DNA from: an uncultured Clostridia bacterium
GTDB lineage: Bacteria > Bacillota > Clostridia > Christensenellales > CAG-314
Direction: 5' to 3'
NCBI GenBank assembly: GCA_937875645.1
Contig: CALLXO010000156.1
Coordinates: forward strand, 1-8,101
DNA: 8,101 bases
A program made the translations under genes and the position numbers. Positions 1 through 5,715 of this stretch are shown here, one piece after another; the first letter of the stretch is position 1; each line of letters opens with the position of its first letter. Below the pieces are notes generated by a model. The model had not been told where the DNA came from, did no database searches, and worked only from the letters and a program-made list of their open reading frames with translations.

Positions 1-157
1 TTTGTTTTAAAGCGTAATATTCCTTAATTTTTTGTATAGCCGAAAAAATCTGTTTCTTCTGCTCCGTATCAGCATAAGCATTGCAGGCAGCAACAATTAT
101 ATCCGCTTCTTCTTTAGTGACGGCGCTTCCCTTTTTTTCGTCCATTTTTTTATTCAT
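1..157 (-). CDS. Unrecognised small protein, N-terminal part (cut by window edge)
   Basis: An open frame starts at the ATG at 155-157 on the minus strand and runs off the left edge, giving 52 codons with no stop. The peptide begins MNKKMDEKKGSAVTKEEADI and is lysine/glutamate-rich and probably helical. It shows no signal peptide, membrane segment or catalytic motif. I do not recognise the family. The start is supported by a GAAGG at 161-165, although it lies only 3 nt from the ATG, and by a perfect-consensus promoter just upstream. The in-frame ATG at 143-145 has no ribosome site and is less likely. The gene is separated from the uraA terminator by about 220 bp, so it is an independent unit read in the same direction as pyrR-uraA. 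Confidence 0.7.
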   Translation of the reverse strand, partial: MNKKMDEKKGSAVTKEEADIIVAACNAYADTEQKKQIFSAIQKIKEYYALKQ

Positions 158-174
158 TTACCTTCAACCTTTTG

Positions 175-203
175 ATTATATTATCAGATTATGGTAATGT
201 CAA
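175..203 (-). promoter_or_regulatory. Perfect-consensus sigma-A promoter for the leftmost gene
   Basis: On the minus strand, TTGACA (198-203) and TATAAT (175-180) are separated by exactly 17 bp, so both boxes match the consensus fully. The expected transcription start is near 168. That leaves about 11 nt of leader before the ATG at 157, with room for only a GAAGG motif. The match suggests strong constitutive expression unless something represses it. Confidence 0.85.
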
Positions 204-377
204 GTTAAATTTGTATATTTTATTTACATCAAATTTCAAAATCAAGTTTTTTGACCCATAAAGCTTAATTACAATATTTACACAACAAATAATTATAAAT
301 GCAGTTTTTAAATGTATTTCTTTTTTGTCATTTAATTCTGCGCTAAATAATCATCACAATTTATAGTTATTTATATG
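204..377. other. AT-rich intergenic gap, nothing recognised
   Basis: This stretch lies between the pyrR-uraA terminator and the promoter of the leftmost gene. It is very AT-rich. I see no open frame with a ribosome site, no strong hairpin and no repeat in it on either strand. Confidence 0.5.
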
Positions 378-403
378 AAAAAGCCGCGAATTGTCGCGAC
401 TTT
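378..403 (-). terminator. Intrinsic terminator of the pyrR-uraA operon
   Basis: On the minus strand, AAAGTCGCGA (394-403) and TCGCGGCTTT (380-389) form a 10-bp stem around a 4-nt loop, followed by a run of five T (378-382). One position is a U-G wobble in the minus-strand RNA but would be a C-A mismatch in plus-strand RNA, so the hairpin is built for minus-strand transcripts. It lies about 40 nt beyond the uraA stop. Confidence 0.85.
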
Positions 404-445
404 GCCATTAATTTTTGTTTAAATATTATGTAAAACTTTAAGACG

Positions 446-1876
446 TTATTCTTGTGAGTCAGCACCTTCTGTGTTTTCGTCGGCAATCAGTTGGCTAGCT
501 TGTTTTTCCGCTTTTTCGCAATTAGCTTTAGAAAATCCGCCCAAAATCCAATTGGTCAAAATACCAAGTAAAAGCGCAACGGCAATGGAAGTAATTTGAA
601 CCTTTCCAAAGGTTAGCACCAATCCGCCGATACCCGACACTAAAATTGCGCTTACAACAAACAAGTTCCTGTTTTCCGTTAGGTCTACTTTCCGCAACAT
701 ATTTAGTCCGCTAACCGCAATAAAACCGTACAAAGCTATACATGCTCCGCCCATAACACTTTTGGGGATAGCGTTAATAATTGTTACTAACGGAGTGAGA
801 AAGGCAATAGCAACACAGCCGATAGATGCGCCCACTATACTCCATGTAGAAGCGTTGCCCGTAATTGCCACACAACCTATTGATTCGCCGTAAGTAGTGT
901 TAGCACATCCGCCAAATACTGCTCCTACAAAACTGCCTATTCCGTCGCCCAATAATGTACGTGTAAGCCCGGGATCAGTAATTAAATCCTTTTTAATAAT
1001 GGTCGAAAGATTTTTATGGTCGGCTATATGCTCGGCAAAAACTACCAAAGCTATGGGCGCAAACATTAAAGCAATGCTGCCTATATCAGCTCCGTTAAGA
1101 TTAAAACCGCCTTTTATTGCTTCAACAATGGTTAACTGAGGCAAATCTACAAACCATCTATAGCTAAATTCCGCACCGTAAATATTTGTGAAAATACTTA
1201 TGTCAAGGACTTTTAAGTAATCGACATGGAAAATGTGTCCAAATGCTGTAAAGATACCCGCCAATAAGTAACCTGCGCCAATACCAATGATAAAGGGTAT
1301 TAACTTCATTGTTTTGTTGCCTTTAGTTGCAGACAGGACAATTACTATAAACGTCACTAAAGCACAAACAATACTGATTAAATTGTAGTCGCTACCGCCG
1401 TTGTGCATAGCCCAATCGGTAGCTGTACCGCTTAAAGACAGGCCTATCAAGGCAACAGTTGCGCCAATAATAGCAGGCTGCATTATCCTGTTTACCCATT
1501 TGCTACCTACAAAATGTATAACAACAGCAATAACCACATAAACCAGAGCTGCAAATGCAACGCCAATAATAAGTCCCCAAAAGCCGTAACCTGCTTGCGC
1601 CGCGGCAATCATTGCGCCCAAAAAGGCAAAGGAACTGCCTAAAAATACGGGGCTTCTGCGCCTTACAAATAATTGGTAAACTAAAGTACCAAGGCCTGCT
1701 CCGATAAGTGCCGCTGCTGGCGACATAACAATCATATTGTTGCTCTGTTGAGTAACAACAAGCGGAACGAGTATTGTAGCTGCAATTATCGCTAAAATCT
1801 GTTGAAAGCTTGTAGCGATAAATTTGCTCCACCCCATTTGTTTTGGGGTTGCGTCAATTCCATAACGAATTTCCAT
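446..1876 (-). CDS. uraA: Uracil permease (NCS2 / nucleobase-cation symporter-2 family)
   Basis: This 476-residue integral membrane protein would import uracil with a coupled cation. It is hydrophobic throughout, with about a dozen to fourteen membrane segments. Signature elements are LGSSFAFLGAM near residues 79-89, FAEHIADH at 280-287, and NTTYGESIGCVAITGNAS at 326-343. E282 and E331 align with the two substrate-binding glutamates known from E. coli UraA (inferred by motif). The C-terminal tail from about residue 449 is charged and cytoplasmic in character. Length is slightly above the usual 420-450. The start is firm: AGGAGG sits 6-7 nt upstream of the ATG. It lies 45 nt after pyrR on the same strand, ends before a terminator, and should be governed by the pyr attenuator upstream of pyrR. 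This makes uracil a more likely substrate than xanthine. In Bacillus the equivalent is called pyrP. Confidence 0.93.
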   Translation of the reverse strand: MEIRYGIDATPKQMGWSKFIATSFQQILAIIAATILVPLVVTQQSNNMIVMSPAAALIGAGLGTLVYQLFVRRRSPVFLGSSFAFLGAMIAAAQAGYGFWGLIIGVAFAALVYVVIAVVIHFVGSKWVNRIMQPAIIGATVALIGLSLSGTATDWAMHNGGSDYNLISIVCALVTFIVIVLSATKGNKTMKLIPFIIGIGAGYLLAGIFTAFGHIFHVDYLKVLDISIFTNIYGAEFSYRWFVDLPQLTIVEAIKGGFNLNGADIGSIALMFAPIALVVFAEHIADHKNLSTIIKKDLITDPGLTRTLLGDGIGSFVGAVFGGCANTTYGESIGCVAITGNASTWSIVGASIGCVAIAFLTPLVTIINAIPKSVMGGACIALYGFIAVSGLNMLRKVDLTENRNLFVVSAILVSGIGGLVLTFGKVQITSIAVALLLGILTNWILGGFSKANCEKAEKQASQLIADENTEGADSQE

Positions 1877-1921
1877 AAATTTCCTCCTAAGATATGTTTT
1901 TTATTTCTCCTTAAGTAAAAC
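1877..1921 (-). promoter_or_regulatory. pyrR-uraA spacer with the uraA ribosome binding site
   Basis: The minus-strand spacer carries a full AGGAGG close to the uraA ATG. A second purine run, AAGGAG, lies about 25 nt further upstream (around 1907-1912) with no ATG at usable distance. I see no hairpin or promoter here, so uraA is most simply co-transcribed with pyrR. Confidence 0.7.
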
Positions 1922-2470
1922 CTAAGTTAACTTTATTAGTGATACGCCCTCGTCGTTGTCTGTTTCCGTAAGAGAAACTCTTATTGCTTCCGTTGCTGCA
2001 GTTGGGACATTTTTGCCTACAAAAGTAGGTCGTATAGGCAGTTCACCATGTCCTCTGTCCACAAGAATAGCCAAATAGATTTTGCCCGCTCTGCCTATGT
2101 CAGTTAACGCATCCATAGCCGCTCTTGCGGTTCGGCAAGTATAAATTACATCGTCCACAAGTATTACTGTTTTTCCGCTTATATCAAAGTCTATTTTTGT
2201 TTCGTTTAAGACAGGGTCGGAGTGATTTTTTGCTAAATCGTCTCGGTAAAGAGTAATATCCACTATGCCCACCGGCACTCGTTTACCTTCAATTTGTTTT
2301 ATTTTTTTTGCTAAACGAAACGCCAACGGCACGCCCCGCGTCAAAATGCCCACTAAGCAAAGGTTGTCTGAGCCATGGTTTTTTTCCAATATTTGGTGCG
2401 CCATGCGTGTCAATGCTCTGTCAATATCTTCAGGTGTCATTAAATTTGCTTTTATTTTCATATTTTTCAT
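1922..2470 (-). CDS. pyrR: Bifunctional pyr attenuation regulator / uracil phosphoribosyltransferase PyrR
   Basis: This 182-residue protein is of normal PyrR length (about 180). In this family PyrR binds UMP or UTP and then a hairpin in the pyr leader RNA, promoting termination. It also makes UMP from uracil and PRPP. Visible motifs are [12 protein letters not shown] at 39-50, DITLYRDDL at 71-79, the PRPP loop [13 protein letters not shown] at 102-114 and VGKNVPT at 151-157. The PRPP loop has Cys112 where PyrR proteins normally have Gly (YTGRT); the general phosphoribosyltransferase pattern tolerates Gly, Ala or Cys here. The start at 2470 is preferred because AGGA lies 8 nt upstream. The in-frame Met4 and Met11 have no ribosome site. 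That AGGA is inside the 3' arm of the leader terminator. The gene is first in a two-gene operon with uraA, with no pyr biosynthesis genes beside it. Confidence 0.95.
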   Translation of the reverse strand: MKNMKIKANLMTPEDIDRALTRMAHQILEKNHGSDNLCLVGILTRGVPLAFRLAKKIKQIEGKRVPVGIVDITLYRDDLAKNHSDPVLNETKIDFDISGKTVILVDDVIYTCRTARAAMDALTDIGRAGKIYLAILVDRGHGELPIRPTFVGKNVPTAATEAIRVSLTETDNDEGVSLIKLT

Positions 2471-2472
2471 AT

Positions 2473-2498
2473 AAAAAATCCTGCATCAGCGGCAGGAT
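2473..2498 (-). terminator. Attenuator terminator in the pyrR leader, also masking the pyrR Shine-Dalgarno
   Basis: Minus-strand ATCCTGC (2492-2498) pairs perfectly with GCAGGAT (2478-2484) around a 7-nt loop, followed by a T run at 2473-2478. The AGGA at 2479-2482 lies in the 3' arm and is the only Shine-Dalgarno-like motif at correct distance (8 nt) from the pyrR ATG. One hairpin can therefore end transcription and, in any read-through RNA, hide the ribosome site. The terminator itself is directly visible; the second role is inference. Confidence 0.85.
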
Positions 2499-2544
2499 AC
2501 GTTAAACAAACAGAGCAACTCATTTGGTTTAAAGTTTCTTGCCG
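2490..2544 (-). promoter_or_regulatory. Antiterminator of the pyr attenuator
   Basis: The minus-strand arms at 2527-2544 (CGGCAAGAAACTTTAAAC) and 2490-2507 (GTTTAACGTATCCTGCCG) pair at 15 of 18 positions around a 19-nt loop. The 5' arm overlaps the 3' half of the PyrR-binding hairpin, and the 3' arm overlaps the 5' arm of the terminator. This gives the mutually exclusive folds expected of Bacillus-type pyr attenuation. Forming this stem should also leave the pyrR AGGA unpaired. Confidence 0.8.
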
Positions 2545-2568
2545 GCATCACTGTACCGATTTAAAGAA
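2536..2568 (-). promoter_or_regulatory. PyrR-binding RNA hairpin (anti-antiterminator)
   Basis: The minus-strand RNA forms a lower stem UUCUU/AAGAA (2564-2568 with 2536-2540). Above it is an asymmetric internal loop of UAAA against C, then a 6-bp upper stem (2554-2559 with 2542-2547) capped by the hexaloop CAGUGA (2548-2553). The known PyrR consensus has a CNGNGA hexaloop, a U-G pair two steps below the loop, and a purine-rich bulge on the 5' side. All three are present here. The loop-closing pair is A-U rather than the usual C-G. Confidence 0.85.
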
Positions 2569-2580
2569 GTTATTTTTTCT

Positions 2581-2609
2581 ATTTTACCATACACACATAC
2601 TATCGGCAA
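2581..2609 (-). promoter_or_regulatory. Promoter of pyrR-uraA (extended -10)
   Basis: On the minus strand, TTGCCG (2604-2609, 4 of 6) and TAAAAT (2581-2586, 5 of 6) are spaced by 17 bp, with a TGG extension directly before the -10. The expected start is an A near 2574. That gives a leader of about 104 nt, beginning just before the PyrR-binding hairpin. A short inverted repeat covers the -35 box. Confidence 0.7.
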
Positions 2610-2735
2610 CCGATTAGTTAATATTTTGCTAAATGTTTCAATTTTTTTAAAAATAATAAATACACAGCATTATTTGTACTAAAATGTATAATGATTTTAA
2701 ATTTTGTCATATATTAAAAGCTATAAAATTTTTAT

Positions 2736-2764
2736 TTGCTTAATGCATTCACGTGTGATATAAT
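2736..2764 (+). promoter_or_regulatory. Promoter of the nuclease-ATPase-exporter operon (extended -10)
   Basis: TATAAT at 2759-2764 is preceded by TGA, an extended -10, and TTGCTT at 2736-2741 is a weak -35 at 17-bp spacing. The -10 box ends only 6 nt before the ATG at 2771, so the expected start nucleotide falls on or next to the start codon. The resulting mRNA would have no leader and no Shine-Dalgarno. Confidence 0.65.
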
Positions 2765-2770
2765 AAAAAA

Positions 2771-3853
2771 ATGAAAATTATACATTGCGCCGACATTCAT
2801 CTTGACAGTAAATTAGCCGCATTGTCCCACAATAAGGCTATTTTACGCCGACAGGAAATTTTAGATACCTTTTGTAAATTAATATCCGAAGCGGACAAAA
2901 ACGGTGACGGCGCCGTTATTGTTGCGGGTGACCTTTTTGAAAGCAAATATGCTTCTCCCTCTACCAAATCAGCGTTGATAAATACCTTTGCGTCCCACCC
3001 AAACGTAAAAATTTTTATACTTACCGGTAACCATGACCAATCGGCATTTGATGATGGTTTTGTTAAACGGCTGCCTAAAAACGTGATACTTTTTAGTGAG
3101 GGAATAAATTGCTTTGAGCTTGACGGCGTTTGTTTTGTCGGAGCTGATTTGACAACAGTCACAAGAAAACAACTAAACGATATAGTTTGGGATACAGGAA
3201 ATTATAATATTCTTATAGCTCACGGCGATATAGGCAAAAACAGTATTTACGGTGCAATTGATTTAGATATGTTTTTTGATAAACCTATTGACTATTTTGC
3301 TTTGGGACATATACATAGTTTTAAAATAGAAGGTGCCGCACGGGGTTATGCCGCTTACAGCGGTTGTTTGGAGCCTCGCGGCTATGACGAAACAGGTCAA
3401 AAGGGTTTTGTTTGGATTGACACAAGCATACTTGACCGAACAAAAAGCATACGTTTTGTGCCTTACGCAACGCGGCAAGCTTTTAGCATACGTTTAGATA
3501 TAAGCGATTGTGTTACTGCTTCTGACGTGGTAAAAAAAGCTGCTTCCTTTGTGGACGGAACCTCCGTTACTTCTTTTGATATGGTGGAGTTTTACTTAAT
3601 AGGCGAAATAAGAGAAGATTGCGTTTTTACCACCGAACAAATAGCACAAGGTTTAAAACCGCTGCTTTTTGACGTAAAGGTTAAGGATCTAACCAAGGTA
3701 AAAATAGATATCGAAAAGATAAAAAACGAATTATCCCTTAAATCGCAATTTATAAAAACGGCGGAAGAAAAAATAAAGGACCCACAGCTACTAAACCGAG
3801 TATTGCGATACGGTTTAAATGCCTTAAACGGAGAGGAGATAGATAGCTTATGA
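2771..3853 (+). CDS. SbcD/YhaO-like DNA repair exonuclease (calcineurin-like metallophosphoesterase)
   Basis: This 360-residue protein has all the metal-binding motifs of the Mre11/SbcD phosphoesterase family: D8-x-H10 in IIHCADIHLDS, GDLFE with D54, GNHD at 86-89, AHGDIG with H151, and GHIH at 179-182. The family cleaves DNA using two manganese ions and normally works with an ABC-type ATPase. The remaining C-terminal third (about 220-360) should be the capping and ATPase-contact part. Length is close to B. subtilis YhaO (about 400). The start is fixed by the catalytic N-terminus, which cannot be moved downstream. No ribosome site precedes it, only a run of A, so the mRNA is probably leaderless. 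Its TGA stop overlaps the next start in ATGA, matching a nuclease-ATPase pair made together. YhaO is a closer fit than classical SbcD. The physiological substrate cannot be read from the sequence. Confidence 0.88.
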   Translation: MKIIHCADIHLDSKLAALSHNKAILRRQEILDTFCKLISEADKNGDGAVIVAGDLFESKYASPSTKSALINTFASHPNVKIFILTGNHDQSAFDDGFVKRLPKNVILFSEGINCFELDGVCFVGADLTTVTRKQLNDIVWDTGNYNILIAHGDIGKNSIYGAIDLDMFFDKPIDYFALGHIHSFKIEGAARGYAAYSGCLEPRGYDETGQKGFVWIDTSILDRTKSIRFVPYATRQAFSIRLDISDCVTASDVVKKAASFVDGTSVTSFDMVEFYLIGEIREDCVFTTEQIAQGLKPLLFDVKVKDLTKVKIDIEKIKNELSLKSQFIKTAEEKIKDPQLLNRVLRYGLNALNGEEIDSL

Positions 3854-5709
3854 TGTTTAAAATACTCCGCGTAAATGTATATAATTTTGGCAAGCTGCAA
3901 AATTTTGAAATGGATTTTGACCAAGGGCTAAATATCATAGCTCAAGATAACGGTTTTGGTAAAACAACTTTAGCAGTTTTTATTAAGGCTATGTTTTACG
4001 GACTTTCTTACAACAAAAAACGCAAAGTGTCAGAAAATGAAGTGCTAAAATACCGTCCTTTTAATTCTACAGAAAAATTTGGCGGAACTTTAAGCTTTTT
4101 TTGCAACGGTAAAAATTTGCGTATCGAAAGATTTTTCGGCAACACCGAAAAAGAGCAGGAAGTTCGTTTATTTGACGAAGACACCAACAAACAGCAAAAA
4201 CTCGATGTAAAAAAGGGAGAATTAGGTAATAGAATTTTTAAAGTAGATGCCGATGCTTTTATGCGCAGCATGTATCTTCCCCAAAGCAGTATTGTGGTGG
4301 AAAATAATGATTCCTTTATGCAAAAGCTTTCTAATTTAGCGGAAAACACTGACGAAACGAATAATTACGTAAAGGCGGAGTCAGTTTTGCGCGAATATTG
4401 CCGAAAACTCAAGCTGGAAAGAGGCAACGGGGGAAAGATTTATGATATAAAATGCAAGGTAGAGGAAAAGGAAAAAGAGCTAACTAACGCAAACAATATA
4501 CAAGAAAAAATTAAAAATGTTAATGACGAGATTATTTTATGCTTACAAGATATCGGCAAAATTGACGGCGAAATGCAGAAACTAACGGAGCAAAAAATTA
4601 AGGCGGAAAAGCAAGTGGCCGATTTAAGCAGATATGAGGAAATCGCCGAAAAACAAAAGTTGCTTAACATTAAAAAGACTCAAATCAAGTTAAAAGAAGA
4701 GGAGCTAGAAAGCATAAAATTTATTAAGCCACCTCCTCCTCAAAAAACTGAAGAGTCCCAACCAAAAATACATTTGTGGCAAATAATACTTTGCGCTTTA
4801 CTTATTGCAAGTGGAGTGGGGATGTATTTCTGGTTATGGTATATGTCCCTTCCCTTTTTTGCTGCCAGCATTGCTTTATTTGTATTCTTTTATTTAAAAT
4901 GCAAAAGGACACAATTGAATAAAACTTTAAGACAGCAACAACTGTTTGAGGAATATATCAATTATTGTGCTCAAAAGGAAAGGCAGTATTCTGAAATAAA
5001 AATTTCCGCAACGGCGGAATTAAGAGTTTTAAAAATGAATGCAGATGAGCTAACAAACAATTTACTTGTTTTAGCACCGGAAGGCACAGGAAAACTAAAA
5101 GAGGATTACATAAAAGCGCAGTCTGACTTAAAAGAAGTTGCGCAAAAGCTTTCCGATACAAAAGAAAAATATAACAGCCTTAGAGACAAGCTGAATACAA
5201 ACAACGGGGTTTTAAAAACACTTAATGCCAACCCACCTAATCCGCCCGATATCGAAAACGAAATGACTAATTTAAAAGAGGAAATTGAAGTAGCCGAGCA
5301 AAAATACTATGCTGCCAAGCAAGCGAGGGAAATATTAACCGCCGCGAAGGAATCGCTGACAGACAGCTATTTACCCATGTTAAACAGTAGCTTTAAAAAC
5401 TATGTAGAGCTATTGGCGGAAAAAAGAATAGGCGAAGTAGCGGTAGATGCCAAGTTTAATATCACCATTAATGAAGCGGGGGCATACCGTGACAGCGATT
5501 ATTTAAGCGAAGGCTTTAATGAGATATGTAATTTTGCATTGCGGTTATCCTTGATGGAGTGCATCTATAAAGACAACTTGCCTTTGATTATGCTTGACGA
5601 CCCCTTTGTAAATTATGACGACATAAATTACGCCTCTACAAAAAAATTGTTACAACAAATTTCTCTTACTACTCAGGTTATATATTTGACCTGTCACAAA
5701 AAAAGATAA
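3850..5709 (+). CDS. SbcC/YhaN-like SMC-family ATPase with an internal membrane hairpin
   Basis: This 619-residue protein is the ATPase partner of the upstream nuclease. The head is split in the Rad50 manner. The N-terminal lobe has a Walker A loop QDNGFGKTT at 32-40 (K38), with Gln where the first Gly is usual, and a Q-loop-like LPQSS near 143-147. The C-terminal lobe has the signature LSEGFNEI at 552-559, Walker B LIMLDDP at 579-585 and the H-loop H616, three residues from the end. Between them are two coiled-coil stretches (about 170-290 and 350-510), rich in Glu, Lys and Gln. They flank a proline run and two hydrophobic segments at about 309-331 and 334-349. A membrane hairpin at the coil tip replaces the zinc hook; no CxxC is seen. 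It is much shorter than B. subtilis YhaN (over 900). The start overlaps the nuclease stop, with GGAG 11 nt upstream; ATG at 3853 is an alternative. Confidence 0.85.
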   Translation: MMFKILRVNVYNFGKLQNFEMDFDQGLNIIAQDNGFGKTTLAVFIKAMFYGLSYNKKRKVSENEVLKYRPFNSTEKFGGTLSFFCNGKNLRIERFFGNTEKEQEVRLFDEDTNKQQKLDVKKGELGNRIFKVDADAFMRSMYLPQSSIVVENNDSFMQKLSNLAENTDETNNYVKAESVLREYCRKLKLERGNGGKIYDIKCKVEEKEKELTNANNIQEKIKNVNDEIILCLQDIGKIDGEMQKLTEQKIKAEKQVADLSRYEEIAEKQKLLNIKKTQIKLKEEELESIKFIKPPPPQKTEESQPKIHLWQIILCALLIASGVGMYFWLWYMSLPFFAASIALFVFFYLKCKRTQLNKTLRQQQLFEEYINYCAQKERQYSEIKISATAELRVLKMNADELTNNLLVLAPEGTGKLKEDYIKAQSDLKEVAQKLSDTKEKYNSLRDKLNTNNGVLKTLNANPPNPPDIENEMTNLKEEIEVAEQKYYAAKQAREILTAAKESLTDSYLPMLNSSFKNYVELLAEKRIGEVAVDAKFNITINEAGAYRDSDYLSEGFNEICNFALRLSLMECIYKDNLPLIMLDDPFVNYDDINYASTKKLLQQISLTTQVIYLTCHKKR

Positions 5710-5715
5710 ATATAT

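Noticed and set aside
897..1139. Plus-strand open frame of 80 codons inside uraA
   Set aside because: It is antisense to a strongly conserved permease region, lacks a ribosome site and resembles no family.
2459..2461. Met4 of pyrR as the true start
   Set aside because: There is no Shine-Dalgarno at usable distance, whereas Met1 has AGGA at 8 nt.
2265..2505. Two plus-strand open frames opposite the pyrR 5' half and leader
   Set aside because: They are antisense to PyrR and the attenuator, and the encoded peptides look like random low-complexity translation without initiation signals.
2687..2692. TATAAT as an alternative upstream promoter for the nuclease gene
   Set aside because: No acceptable -35 is found at 16-18 bp and there is no TGn extension. 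It is less convincing than the extended -10 at 2759-2764, though it remains the main alternative to leaderless transcription.
2771..5709. The nuclease-ATPase pair as a known anti-phage defence system
   Set aside because: It best matches the housekeeping SbcCD/YhaO-YhaN type, and no other defence genes or mobile signs lie nearby. The idea is not excluded but has no positive support here.
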